NCBI GenBank assembly: GCA_027625915.1
Contig: JANTQA010000045.1
Coordinates: 930,001 to 994,000 of the forward strand
From: Anaeramoeba flamelloides
Taxonomy: Eukaryota > Metamonada > Anaeramoebidae
Reading direction: 5' to 3'
DNA length: 64,000 bases
Shown: piece after piece, positions 23,088 to 34,170 of the stretch
Position numbering within the stretch: the first letter of the stretch is position 1
Layout of the letters: every line of letters starts with the position of its first letter
The notes under the pieces: model-generated
What the model was told of the DNA's origin: nothing
Database searches by the model: none
Seen by the model: the letters and a program-made list of their open reading frames with translations, nothing else
Translations under genes and position numbers: made by a program

Positions 23088-26000
23088 ATGAGTAACGCCA
23101 AAGTCCGAATATTCGAACTTTCAATATACTTATTCTTGTTATTTTTCGCTTGTAATGAAATGGTTGGGTGTGGAAGCACGAATCCTGACAATTATTGTGT
23201 TACCACACACCCACCATACAAGGTAGGCAGCGAATTCCAAGTGAACACGTATACAACAAATGATCAAGAGAACCCGTCTGTTGCAGCGATTGGATGCCAA
23301 AGACAAAAATTTGTTGTCACTTGGCAGAGCAGCAACCAGCCAAGCGACAGCTCCAACTGGGGAGTTTTTGCACAAGTCTTCAATTCCACTGACGGCACCA
23401 AGATCGGCACCGAATTTCTGGTCAACAACGAAATAACCTCTAGCCAAGAACAACCGGCAATTGCTTCCATAGGGAGGGGCGGGCCAGGTGGCACCCGAAA
23501 GGAAATCTGTGACGACGCGAAAGAAAAATTTGTGATCTGCTGGCAGAGTAACCACCAAGATTCCGTCATGTATAACATCTATTGTAAAATCTTCAACTCT
23601 GCTGATGGCAGCGAAATCGGCACAGAGTTCCAGGTCAATGTATATGATGAAAACCAACAAATCTATCCAACGGTAACGGCGCTTTCAGCAGCAAGCTATC
23701 AGGATGATCGGTTTCTTGTCTGCTGGGCAAGTCAAAACCAAGACGCTGACAATTATGGGATCTTCTGTGCCGTCTACAATTCAACACAGGGGGACAAGAT
23801 CATTGATGAATTTAAGGCCAACGACTATATTTTCAATGAGCAAAATCGCCCTGCTGTTGCCAGCCTTAGGAACCGGGCGGCAGTGGAGGTAGGTGTGGAC
23901 AAACCAGACACAGAATATGTTGTATCATGGCAAAGCAATTATCATCCCGATGACGGATCTACTTGGGGCATCTTTGGGCAAGTATTTGATGCCGAGCAGC
24001 CCGAGACAACTATCGGCCCCGAATTCTTCGTGAACGAACACACAAGCGAGAGCCAATATTATCCAACGATAACGTCGACGAAAGAAACGTTTGTTATTAG
24101 CTGGTCAAGTGATCAGCAAGATGGCTCCGAGGACGGAGTTTATGCACAGATATATAACTCCACAGACTACACCAAGATCGGAAATGAATTCCAAGTGAAC
24201 AATTTTACCACTCAGGATCAATCATCCCCAAGCGTCGACACGATCATGGGCGGTAACAGAGAAAAATTTGTGATCAGTTGGGAAAGCAACCACCAAGACA
24301 GTGCCAAATATGAGATTTATCTGAAAGTCTTCGATTCACATTCGGGGAAGGCCTTGTTTTCTGAGGATTTTTTGGTCACCGAGCTGACACAGTACAGCCA
24401 GCAGTATCCAAAAATCACTTCCATTGGCGGAAGCGGATCAGGAAACGAGCTTGAAGACGAACAGTTTGTGGTGATTTGGCAAAGCGCTGACCAAGACGGC
24501 AATGGTGAGGGGATCTTTGCGCAGATATATTCAAGTATATTAGATTGCTATTGCTCCGAAGGATTTTTTACAAATTCAACTTTGAGTAACGAATGTAGGG
24601 GCTGCCCAGTTGGAAATTACCAAGATAAAGAAGGGCAAACCAATTGTGAGGAATGTAAAATAGGAACATATCAAGATACGGAGGGCTCAATTTCATGCAT
24701 TAATTGCACCAAAGGGCATTATCAAATTCTGGAAGGACAAGCAGAATGTATGAGCTGCCCAGTTGGAAATTACCAAGACCAAGAAGGGCAAATTGATTGT
24801 CATAATTGCACAATAGGAACATATCAAGATATCGAGGGCTCAAGTTCATGCATTAATTGCACCAAAGGGCATTATCAAATTCTGGAAGGGCAAGCAGAAT
24901 GTATGAGCTGCCCAGTTGGAAATTACCAAGACCAAGAAGGGCAAATCGATTGTCATAATTGTACAATAGGAACATATCAAGATATAGAGGGCTCAAGTTC
25001 ATGTATTAACTGCACCAAAGGGCATTATCAAATTCTGGAAGGGCAAGCAGAATGTATGAGCTGCCCAGTTGGAAATTACCAAGACCAAGAAGGGCAAATT
25101 GATTGTCATAATTGTACAATAGGAACATATCAAGATATAGAGGGATCAAGTTCATGTATTAATTGCACCAAAGGGCATTATCAAATTCTGGAAGGGCAAA
25201 CAGAATGTATGAGCTGCCCAGTTGGAAATTACCAAGATCAGGAAGGACAAATTGATTGTCATAATTGCACAATAGGAACATATCAAGATACTGAAGGCTC
25301 AAGTTCATGTATTAACTGCTCCAAAGGACATTATCAAATTCTGGAAGGGCAAACGGAATGTATGAGCTGCCCAGTTGGAAATTACCAAGACCAAGAAGGG
25401 CAAATCGATTGTCATAATTGCACAATAGGAACATATCAAGATTCCGAAGGCTCAAGTTCATGTATTAACTGCTCCAAAGGACATTATCAAATTCTGGAAG
25501 GGCAAACGGAATGTATGAGCTGTCCAGTTGGAAATTACCAAGACCAAGAGGGACAAGCCAATTGCCATAATTGCACAATGGGAACATATCAAGATTCAGA
25601 GGGTTCCAGTTCATGTTCAAATTGCCCAAAGGGGAATTATCAAGATCAAGAAGGGCAAACGGAATGCACGGGTTGCCAAGTTGGATATTATCAAGATGAA
25701 GAAGGGCAAATGAATTGTAAGCAATGTAAAATAGGAACATATCAAGATATAGAGGGCTCAAGTTCATGCTCAAATTGTCCAAGGGGGCAACACCAAAGTC
25801 TGTTAGGGCAGACTGAATGCCAATCCTGCCCACGAGGAAAGTACCAAGACCAATACGGGCAAGCGAACTGTAAAAATTGTTCACTGGGGACATATCAACC
25901 AGAGGGAGGGAAAGCCTCATGCATACGCTGCCCGTACGATACATACCAAGACCAGTACGGACAAAAAGAATGCATCCAATGCCCAAGTGGCACATTTACT

Positions 26001-28403
26001 TCCGAGAAGGGCTCGTCTTCAAAGAGCGACTGCATCAGCTGCGAAAAGGGAACGTATTGGAATGAACACGGCAATGGCGGGGGATCCGAATTAGAGCCAA
26101 GGACATGCCAGCCGTGCAGCACGGGAACTTACCAAGACCAGGAGGGGCAGACACAGTGCAACAATTGCTCAGTGGGCACTTACAACAGCAAAAAGGGCTC
26201 CACTTCAATCGACGAATGCGTCCAATGCGAGCTTGGCACATATAGCAATTTGGAAGCCCAACAGGGATGCAGTCTATGTGCCATGGGCCAATACCAAAAC
26301 GCGCGTGGCCAAATGGAGTGCAAGAGTTGCTTCAAGGGCAGCTACACGAACAAGGAAGGCTCAACGGCATGCAACTTATGCCTCTCGGGCACTTATCAAA
26401 ACGAGAATGCGAAATCGCAATGCAAAAATTGTGCCTTTAACACATGGCAATCCGAAATCGGGACAACGGATTGCAACTATTGCCCGATGAATAGCGAGAC
26501 GCTCTCAACCAAGCGAACGTCTGTCAAGGAATGCTACTGTTCGATTGGCCACTATGGCAACCCCGGCGAGTATTGCGAAAAATGCCCCGACAATGGGATC
26601 TGCAACAAATTCAATCAGCAGTATCCCTTCCCAAAGCAAGGCTACTGGAGTTCGAGCGACAACCCAAATAATTTGATCAAATGTAAAATTTATGACTCTT
26701 GCCCAGGCTTTGAGGTCGAGAAATGCAATACAGAGTTGGGGTATTCAGGGATCCAATGCTCTGAATGCTTGCGGGGATTTTATCAATTCGAAAGCCAGTG
26801 CGTACAATGCCCAAATAATAATGTCTCAAGACTCATATTTTTTTTTGTAATATTTTTGTTTTCAATTATTTTGCTGCTGGTCATTGCCAAAAAAGGGAAA
26901 AATTACTTTGGATCGTTTTCCATTTTTATCAATTTTTTCCAAGTGATCGCCATTTTGCCCAAATTGGAATTCAACTGGCCAATCAAATTAGTCAATTTTT
27001 TCCAATTTTTTTCCCTTTTAAATTTCAACATCGATTTCCTGGCCCTGGAGTGCACAATCAATTTAAGCTATACAGAGAAATGGTTTATCATCATGCTCAT
27101 GCCCTTCATCCTGATTGGGATTTTGCTGTTGATCTATTTCTTCTTGTTTGTCCATTCGTACTTTGTCAAATTCGTCGCGCCAAGGCTGCTCAACACCTTC
27201 CCCTCCTTTTGTGTCAAGCCCAACAGAAGCAACCACAACAAATTCTTGCTGCCCCTGATCTACCTCAGATTCTATTTCATGAAATTCTTTTTAAATAGCT
27301 GGTCCAAAGAAAACCTGAAGGTGTTTTTGAATACTTGCGTCAACGTCTTTGTGGCCTCTTTGTTAGTCCTGTACTTGATCTTGGCCCTCAAAATCTTTGA
27401 ATTCTTTGATTGCACGTATTCGTCGAGCCTGAAGCAATACATTTTCGAACCAGAGAAATCCCATTATTGCTTTGACGATTGGTGGTACAAAATTTTGCCC
27501 TTTGTCATTTTTTTCATGATCATATATATCGTCGGCATCCCCATCTTCTTTGGCTACATCCTATGGTACCACTCAAAAAACGTGAACGAAAAAATTTTCA
27601 ACCAAAGATTAAGCTTGCTATATTCACGATACAAAATCGAATACTTCTATTGGGAAATCATCATCATCTTTCGAAAATTCTTCATCGTCGTTTTTGAGAT
27701 ATACCTGACCAATTATGCCTTCATACAAATCATTTTGCTCATCCTCTGCTTAATAGTTTCCATCATTATCCAAAACATTTATAAGCCCTATAACACGCCG
27801 CATAGAAACTTTTATGAATTTTCCTTGTTGACGATTATGCTTTTCATTTTCTTCGTGAGCCTGCTTTTTATCAAAAATGAAAATAACGAAGAACTATATC
27901 AAACCCTAGCAGACGTCGTCATCATAATCTTTTCCATTTCAATCGCTATCTTGCTACTAATCTCCTTTTTCGAAATGAAGAATAGAATCGTATACAACAA
28001 AAAAAGATCCAAAATCAAAAAAAATCTCAAATCTTTAGCTCTTTCCAATAACCAGTTCTCCAATAAAAATGAGGCCATTTATTTGATTGTCAAATCAAAA
28101 AGAAATCATAACCTCTTGTCGCTATTGAAATTCTTTGCACAAATTAGCAATTCAAAAAAAAAAAAAGTAGACATTGTTTCAAAAATTATTACAAACCATT
28201 ACGAATCAAATATAAAAAAAAATCAATCCATTTCAAATTCAATTCAATACAAATGGAAAAATAGTCTCTTGGTTATCATCTTGAAATGGTACCATTATGA
28301 TGCAGATTTTTATGCAAGATACAAATTTTCTCAGTTTCTGATCAAGTTTATGAATTACTGTATCGAAAATGATACTGCTAATTCTGAGAAAAAGTTATTG
28401 TAA
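23088..28403 (+). CDS. Giant surface protein: seven 'WQS' repeats, Cys-rich tandem array, multi-pass membrane domain
   Basis: Intronless, 1771 residues from the ATG at 23088, chosen because it starts a good signal peptide (IFELSIYLFLLFFACNEMVG). The in-frame codons upstream to 22911 are K/N/T low complexity. Residues ~45-480 hold seven repeats of ~60 residues: (I/V)G-EFQVN, ...P-V-, FV(V/I)-WQS--QD, (G)I(F/Y)-QV(F/Y)NS. This pattern is common in large bacterial surface proteins. Residues ~485-1240 are GCC2/GCC3-like Cys repeats (C-x2-C-x-G-x-Y-x-D-x-E-G) with a core of near-identical 51-residue units. Residues ~1247-1637 carry about 8 hydrophobic segments, including YIVGIPI and a 'YFYWEIIIIFRKF' loop matching the 3527-15315 protein. 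The tail is basic. Most likely a plasma-membrane receptor or adhesin; function inferred. Much of the gene is less AT-rich than its surroundings, but the last ~400 bp are not. Confidence 0.9.
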   Translation: MSNAKVRIFELSIYLFLLFFACNEMVGCGSTNPDNYCVTTHPPYKVGSEFQVNTYTTNDQENPSVAAIGCQRQKFVVTWQSSNQPSDSSNWGVFAQVFNSTDGTKIGTEFLVNNEITSSQEQPAIASIGRGGPGGTRKEICDDAKEKFVICWQSNHQDSVMYNIYCKIFNSADGSEIGTEFQVNVYDENQQIYPTVTALSAASYQDDRFLVCWASQNQDADNYGIFCAVYNSTQGDKIIDEFKANDYIFNEQNRPAVASLRNRAAVEVGVDKPDTEYVVSWQSNYHPDDGSTWGIFGQVFDAEQPETTIGPEFFVNEHTSESQYYPTITSTKETFVISWSSDQQDGSEDGVYAQIYNSTDYTKIGNEFQVNNFTTQDQSSPSVDTIMGGNREKFVISWESNHQDSAKYEIYLKVFDSHSGKALFSEDFLVTELTQYSQQYPKITSIGGSGSGNELEDEQFVVIWQSADQDGNGEGIFAQIYSSILDCYCSEGFFTNSTLSNECRGCPVGNYQDKEGQTNCEECKIGTYQDTEGSISCINCTKGHYQILEGQAECMSCPVGNYQDQEGQIDCHNCTIGTYQDIEGSSSCINCTKGHYQILEGQAECMSCPVGNYQDQEGQIDCHNCTIGTYQDIEGSSSCINCTKGHYQILEGQAECMSCPVGNYQDQEGQIDCHNCTIGTYQDIEGSSSCINCTKGHYQILEGQTECMSCPVGNYQDQEGQIDCHNCTIGTYQDTEGSSSCINCSKGHYQILEGQTECMSCPVGNYQDQEGQIDCHNCTIGTYQDSEGSSSCINCSKGHYQILEGQTECMSCPVGNYQDQEGQANCHNCTMGTYQDSEGSSSCSNCPKGNYQDQEGQTECTGCQVGYYQDEEGQMNCKQCKIGTYQDIEGSSSCSNCPRGQHQSLLGQTECQSCPRGKYQDQYGQANCKNCSLGTYQPEGGKASCIRCPYDTYQDQYGQKECIQCPSGTFTSEKGSSSKSDCISCEKGTYWNEHGNGGGSELEPRTCQPCSTGTYQDQEGQTQCNNCSVGTYNSKKGSTSIDECVQCELGTYSNLEAQQGCSLCAMGQYQNARGQMECKSCFKGSYTNKEGSTACNLCLSGTYQNENAKSQCKNCAFNTWQSEIGTTDCNYCPMNSETLSTKRTSVKECYCSIGHYGNPGEYCEKCPDNGICNKFNQQYPFPKQGYWSSSDNPNNLIKCKIYDSCPGFEVEKCNTELGYSGIQCSECLRGFYQFESQCVQCPNNNVSRLIFFFVIFLFSIILLLVIAKKGKNYFGSFSIFINFFQVIAILPKLEFNWPIKLVNFFQFFSLLNFNIDFLALECTINLSYTEKWFIIMLMPFILIGILLLIYFFLFVHSYFVKFVAPRLLNTFPSFCVKPNRSNHNKFLLPLIYLRFYFMKFFLNSWSKENLKVFLNTCVNVFVASLLVLYLILALKIFEFFDCTYSSSLKQYIFEPEKSHYCFDDWWYKILPFVIFFMIIYIVGIPIFFGYILWYHSKNVNEKIFNQRLSLLYSRYKIEYFYWEIIIIFRKFFIVVFEIYLTNYAFIQIILLILCLIVSIIIQNIYKPYNTPHRNFYEFSLLTIMLFIFFVSLLFIKNENNEELYQTLADVVIIIFSISIAILLLISFFEMKNRIVYNKKRSKIKKNLKSLALSNNQFSNKNEAIYLIVKSKRNHNLLSLLKFFAQISNSKKKKVDIVSKIITNHYESNIKKNQSISNSIQYKWKNSLLVIILKWYHYDADFYARYKFSQFLIKFMNYCIENDTANSEKKLL
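24598..25669 (+). repeat. Coding minisatellite of 153-bp units
   Basis: The phrase TGAGCTGCCCAGTTGGAAAT and variants recurs at 24751, 24904, 25057, 25210, 25363 and 25516, exactly 153 bp apart. Each unit encodes 51 residues, i.e. three Cys modules: CPVGNYQDQEGQ, CTIGTYQD-EGSS and C-KGHYQILEGQ. Units differ by only a few bases. Diverged modules of the same type flank the core on both sides, giving young units inside an old array. Confidence 0.95.
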
Positions 28404-29879
28404 TTTTTATTATTAATTTTTTAAAAAAACTTGTAATGAGATATTAAAGCGCCCATGTACGTTTAAAAATAAAAACTACCTAGTTTTGCATTTTTTTTTT
28501 TTTTTTTACTTTTTTGGAAATTTTCTTTTACAATTATTTTTTTCGAAAAAAATAAAAATAAATAAAGAAAAAAAATTTCATTGAAAGTTATCAATGATAA
28601 AACAAAAGTTACTTGGGGTGGAATAATAAACCGTTGAAATTCCAAGTATATTAGATCTTCAACCATACTATAAAATTAATTATTTTTTTACACTTTTACT
28701 TTTTTTATTTTTTTTTGATTTATTTTTGATACATAATTGTTTTGGAATTTTTATATATTGCAAGGTCTATGCTTTTTAAATAAAATTGTGTTATTCTATT
28801 CAGCTTCCAAAAAATAATTTTGTTGTTTGATTTTTCATTTAAGAACTAAAATTTTGATTTTTTCTTTTCTTTTTTTTTATTTTAAAAAAATTTTCAACTT
28901 ATGTTGTATTTAAATTGTAAAATTCTTTCTTGTATAAATTTTACATTGATGAATTGTTCCCCATTTCCAATCCCTTTATTTAATTCTCTGAATTTTTATA
29001 CAATTTGCTTAGTAAAATAGATTACTGTTTTTTTTATGTTTGAAAAAAGATGTAAAAATATGATTTTCAAAATCCAGCTTTTTTTCTTATAAACTCATAT
29101 TAACCACTTTAATCTTAGACTGGCACATAGAATAAAAGATAAATATATTATTATATCTTGGAAAAACGATAAAAAAAATTCCAATTTTTATTTTATTAAT
29201 TGAAAATTTTGTTAGTAGAAAAAATTAATGTAGATTTTTGTATATATTCTTTTTTAATAAAAATCATATGTTTTTTTAATGTGATTTTTATTGTTTAAAT
29301 TGATACAAGGTACTGACTGAAATAGAATTTTATATGACAAAAAAAAAAAAAAAAAACAGTTTTAAAGAATTTATACTGGTTTACCGTAAAAATAAAGCAA
29401 ATTTAAGGGTTTTTTTTTTTTTTTTTTTTTGAGGAATTTGCTAATAAGAAAAAATATTGTTTGATCCAAAAACCGTTTTGATTTTCAATTATTTCCAGTC
29501 AAATTAGAAATCGATTTTGTCTATTACCGACTTAAAATTTCCTTCAAGATAATTTTAAAAAATATTTATACTACTAAATAATAATAATAATACATGGAAT
29601 AAAAATCAAATGAACACTATAAAAGACTCATTGTTTTTAAATATATTCCAATCTATGAGTTGTAAACTCCTAAATTTGGATATCTGAAAAATAAAAATAT
29701 TTTTTCATTTTTTTTTATTTTGAAGGGAAGAAACTAATTTCATCTCACAGCTATTAGTTTTGTTTAATTTTCAAAATAAACAGAAATTTTTTTTAATTTT
29801 CTTTTTATTTCCAAAATTAAAAAAAAAACTATTTACTTTTTAAGATTTTAAAAAGTATTGATTGAAATATTTGTTTTTA

Positions 29880-30365
29880 CCCTATTCTTTTAATTTCCGG
29901 AAAAGTGCAAGTTAGGTTTTCTAGAGTTTTCTGTTTATTTGAAAAATAGATAGATTTTCGTTAGGTTTTTTTGAGTTTTCTATTTATTTGTAAAGTATTC
30001 TAGGTTTTTTATTACTTTTTGAAATAAACAGAAAATTTGAATACAGTCAGTTCCACTTTTAAGTCACAAACTTCCAAAGAAATTCAAGACACAATAAAAA
30101 TTCTTAAATTAAGGCACAAAATTCAGATTCCAGTAAAATAAATTGTAAAAATAAAAAAATTCCAAATTTTTGTAACTTAATTTGAGATTTTTTTGTGCCT
30201 AAAATTTTGTTGAAAGTTTGTACCTTAAAAGTGGAACTGACTGTAAATTTTCTGTGTATTTCAATAAGTAAAAAAAAAATTAACCAAAATCAATAGATTT
30301 TCGAAATAAAATATAAAATCTCAAAAAAACCTAGAAAACTTAATAAATAGAATAGTAAAACCACA
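29880..30365. repeat. Palindromic repeat B, copy 1, interrupted by a hairpin MITE
   Basis: Modules such as GTTAGGTTTTTTTGAGTTTT, TTTTTGAAATAAACAGAAAA and their inverted forms match 36256-36711. A hairpin MITE (30044-30243) sits at the centre of symmetry. Outer ends are diverged. Confidence 0.6.
30044..30243. mobile_element. Palindromic hairpin MITE, copy 2
   Basis: CAGTCAGTTCCACTTTTAAG ... CTGACTG with TA on each side. Nested inside repeat B: host sequence 'CAGAAAATTTGAA' before it and 'AATTTTCTGTGTATTT' after it correspond to the uninterrupted centre of 36256-36711. Confidence 0.9.
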
Positions 30366-31208
30366 ATAAAATCAACTTTTTGGGTTTTTTTACTTAAGGA
30401 ATTAAAAAAAAAAAAAATTGAAATTTTCTGTTAATTTTGTAATTTAAAAAAATTAGAGGATCTCTACAGCACTTCCATAATTTATAAATTTTTTTTTCAA
30501 AATTTCGATAAAAACTGATAATTTTCTTGATATTTAACTAATGATAAAAAAAATAAAGATTCTTAATTAAAATTTATATTTTACAAATAAAAATCAAAAT
30601 TCATAACAATTCAAAGATCGATCATATAAGAACAAAATTAACAAGTTATCAAATAAGATAAAATATATTTTTTTTTTTTAAAATTCAGGGATTAGAAACG
30701 ATAATCATCAGAGTTAAAAATTTGATTCTTTCTTGTTAATAATCCCAACTAATTCTTTTTTTTTTTTTTTTTTTTTTTTTGATTACATAGAATCAACCAA
30801 TTCTTATTTAATTCAATGATTAATCTCTACCCAGTTCTTGTTTTAATTCTGTTAAAAATAGAATCGCATTATTCCCAAAAATATTTTATAATAATTCTTT
30901 TTTTTTTTCAAAATCTACTTTCAGAAAAAGAATTTCAGGTTTCAGTTGTATTTCTTCAATAACTATTTATTTAATTGTATCATATATTTTTAAAAATAAT
31001 TCATTTTTTTTTTGTATGTAATTTTTATATAATTAAAAAACTCTTTTTTATCACTTTTATTATGTTTCTTCTTTTGTTAAATATGATTTTTTATTTTACA
31101 AAACCGTTTTAGCAATTTTACAATTATTAATAAAATAATTAATTAACTTTTATTTTTCTCTTTGGGAAGTATGTAATTCTATTTCTAGATAAATATATGG
31201 AATTGTTA

Positions 31209-31404
31209 CAGTCAGTTTCACTTTTAAGGCACAAACTTTCAACGAAATTTAAGGCACAAAAAAATCTCAAATTAAGGCACAAAATTTGTAATTTTTTTTT
31301 TACAATTTATTTTTACTAGAATTTGAACTTTGTGCTTTAATTTGAGATTTTTGTTGTGCCTTAAATTTCCTTGAAAGTTTGTGCCTTAAAAGTGAAACTG
31401 ACTG
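31209..31404. mobile_element. Palindromic hairpin MITE, copy 3
   Basis: TA-flanked, starts CAGTCAGTTTCACTTTTAAG and ends with its reverse complement. Nearly perfect hairpin. Confidence 0.9.
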
Positions 31405-31836
31405 TATATAGAAAAATTTATCTTTTTTTAAAAACTTTTATACCATTTCTGAATTTATTTATAACTTTTTAAGGGAAATTAATCAGTTTTAACTTTAAAA
31501 AACTGTAAAAATCAATCAAAATTGCAAAATAAAAAATTATTTCTTTTGAAAAAGTTTACTCATCTTTAGAAATTATAATTATGTAAAATTTAAAAAAAAA
31601 ATCAATTCATATTAATTATTATTTTCTATAAATTGAAGAATAATTTATCCTTTGTAATTAGTTCAAAATTAATTTTAAATAATACTGAATTATCTGGAAT
31701 TATGGGGTTTTATTAATAGAAAATAACCATATTAGAAAAAAAATTGTCAAATTGTTTTTAATTGTAAGATCTAAGTGAAAAGGAAAAGTTTTTAATTATA
31801 GTATTTCTCTAGTTTTACCGCTGATCAAGAAAGATA

Positions 31837-32031
31837 CAGTCAGTTCCACTTTTAAGGTACAATTTTCAACGAAATTTAAGGCACAATAAAAATCTTAAAT
31901 TAAGGCACAAAATTCCAATTCTAGTAAAATAAGTTGTAAAAAAAAAAAATTACAAATTTTGTGCCTTAATTTAAGATTTTTTATACCTTAAATTTCGTTG
32001 AAAGTCTGTGACTTATAAGTGGAACTGACTG
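31837..32031. mobile_element. Palindromic hairpin MITE, copy 4
   Basis: TA-flanked, starts CAGTCAGTTCCACTTTTAAG. Several substitutions in the arms ('AAGGTACAATTTTC' and 'GACTTATAAGT') suggest an older copy. Confidence 0.9.
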
Positions 32032-32244
32032 TATATTTAATCAAAAGTCCTTAAAATTTAATAATACACTTGTTAAAACCTTAAATCCAATTTTATAAAT
32101 ATATAAAACATTGTATCAAATAACCCAAAAATTCACTTTTTCTAATATTTACAATTACAATTCAAATTTCGAGAATTTTAATTCTTAAAAATTGTTTTTT
32201 TGATTTATTTTGATTTTATTTTGATTACAATTCCCAATCTAATA

Positions 32245-32442
32245 CAGCCATGTCCACTTTTAAGGCACAAACTTTCAACGAAATTTAAGACACAAAAAAA
32301 AATCTCAAATTAAGGCACAAAATTGAGATTCTAGTAAAATAAATTGTAAAATAAAAAAATTCCAAATTTTGTGCCTGAATTTGAGATTTTTTTGTGCCTT
32401 AAATTTCGTTGAAAGTTTGTGCCTTAAAAGTGAAACTGACTG
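32245..32442. mobile_element. Palindromic hairpin MITE, copy 5
   Basis: TA-flanked. The left tip is diverged (CAGCCATGTCCACTTTTAAG) while the right tip keeps GAAACTGACTG. Only ~210 bp from copy 4. Confidence 0.88.
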
Positions 32443-32594
32443 TATTTGGATTTGGCTTTTGTTTTAAAATGAACAAAAAAAGACATTAAAAAATATTTCG
32501 AAAATTTAACATTTACGACTTTTTATACAATTAAATAAAATTTAATAATTATTTTCAATTATAATATTTTTTTCTAAAATGATAAACTCAAATT

Positions 32595-32900
32595 AAAAAA
32601 TTTTTAATATTTTGAGTATTTTTTCAAGCTCAAGTTTTAAAATTTCAACATTACACTTATTTCAAATATTAAGTTCCAATGTAAAAAAGATATTCAATAC
32701 AATTATTTTTTCAAAAATTATTTTTTTTTTTTTGAAATTTATTGTTTGTTCAGATATTTCTTTAATAAATCTAAACTCTAATCCAAAGTTTATTATTTCT
32801 GGTATTTCTAAATAATCTTTGTTTGGTTGATTCTTAAAAAATAAGAAACTTTTTCATTTTTGGCTAGGCAATTTTGAGTGAAATAGAGTTTATATCTGAA
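32595..32900. repeat. Dispersed repeat D, copy 2
   Basis: Partner of 12826-13195. 'TTTGGTTGATTCTTAAAAA', 'CTTTTTCATTTTTGGCTA' and 'ATTTTGAGTGAAATAGAGTT' match in order. The open frame 32612-32815 lies in it and is not a credible gene. Confidence 0.6.
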
Positions 32901-33092
32901 GTCAAATCAAATTTTTAGGTTAAAACCTTGACCTTTACAGTAATATTTTCAATTATGAATTGAATTTGTTTTAAAAATTCTCATAATTTTCCCATTAATA
33001 CAGAAATTCGTTGTTTTTTTTTTGTATGGTATAAATTTTCTCAAAATTAATTCAATTTTTGATGAAAAATTTTGAATTTGATTTATCCTTAA

Positions 33093-34024
33093 GGGACTAG
33101 TCTATATTAATTTTTTTTTGTCCAATAACTAAATAAGGAATCCTTATCTTGAAATATGTTTAAAATTGAAAATAGACAGGTTTTTTCAATGTTAGAACTT
33201 TTAGTTCTTGTTTTTTTAAAATTTTACAATACTGCCAAAAAAAGTGACTTTTAAAAATTTTTTTTTGAAAAAAGATCTTTAACCGATGAGAATTTTTTGA
33301 TTAATTTTGGATTTAATTATTTTCTCAAAAATAATATTTATTCTCATTTTTAAAAACGAAAAAATAATTTAAAACTGGTGAATATTTTCTCTTTCACTTC
33401 TGTTCATCCAACTTGAATCTATAAAGAACTCAATTTGTTTTATCAATAATTACTTTTTTAAAAAATAGTTCTTATTCTTTTCTTTGATTTTTTTTGACTC
33501 TGACAAAAACTTTTGGGATGGTAATTTGAGAACCCTCAAAAAAACTTCAAATTCAACAAAAACAAAAGAGTGTAAACTGAAAAAGTACATTCATGAAAAA
33601 AAAGAATGGTACAATATAAAAAAAGAAAATCTTTTATTAAGAGTAAAGCATATATTGTATATTTTTTTCGAATCAAACTATGTTTTCATGCAAATCCAAA
33701 AAAACTCCTTTCAGGTTTATTTTTCAAACTATTTTTTGTAGGTCTTCCACAAACATAACAAGGTTTTGCTTTCTGGCTCATATTTTTTTTTATTTTTTGT
33801 ATTTTTGCAAAAAGTTGAAAAAAAGCAACTTTCAAAAAAGTGAAAAAATGAAACAATTTTTTATTTCTATAAAAACAATAACTAAATTTAATGAATGTCA
33901 TTTAGCAAGATTTCATTAATATACTAAGAAGTTTTTCACTTTGATTTCAAATCTAAGTAATTGACAAAAAAAATTCTAAATCTCGATTAAATTTACCTAA
34001 AAAAATTTAATATAGATTAGTCCC
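33093..34024. mobile_element. 932-bp TTAA-flanked inverted-repeat element, copy 2
   Basis: Same length and nearly same sequence as 5359-6290, with TTAA at 33089-33092 and 34025-34028. The ends GGGACTAGTCTATATTAA and the inverse ATTAGTCCC are retained. Differences are mostly single bases and homopolymer lengths. Open frames on the two strands (33680-33919 +, 33686-33901 -) have no motif, and the minus frame is not kept in copy 1. Confidence 0.85.
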
Positions 34025-34170
34025 TTAAAAGAAATTCTTTCTTCAGAGAAAAACTTTAGGAAACCAATACCCCCTTTGCTTCTTATTTATTATTGATTTC
34101 TTTATCAATTTATTTGTTGAGTTTCTTGAAAAAAAGAAGTACTTTTTTTATTTTGAAAGATACGTTTTAA

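Noticed and set aside
24598-25669. 153-bp repeats considered as CRISPR or satellite DNA
   Set aside because: In-frame coding repeats with conserved Cys spacing throughout.
23139-26241. Several minus-strand open frames over the WQS and Cys-rich gene
   Set aside because: Antisense shadows of a strongly supported coding region with repetitive codons.
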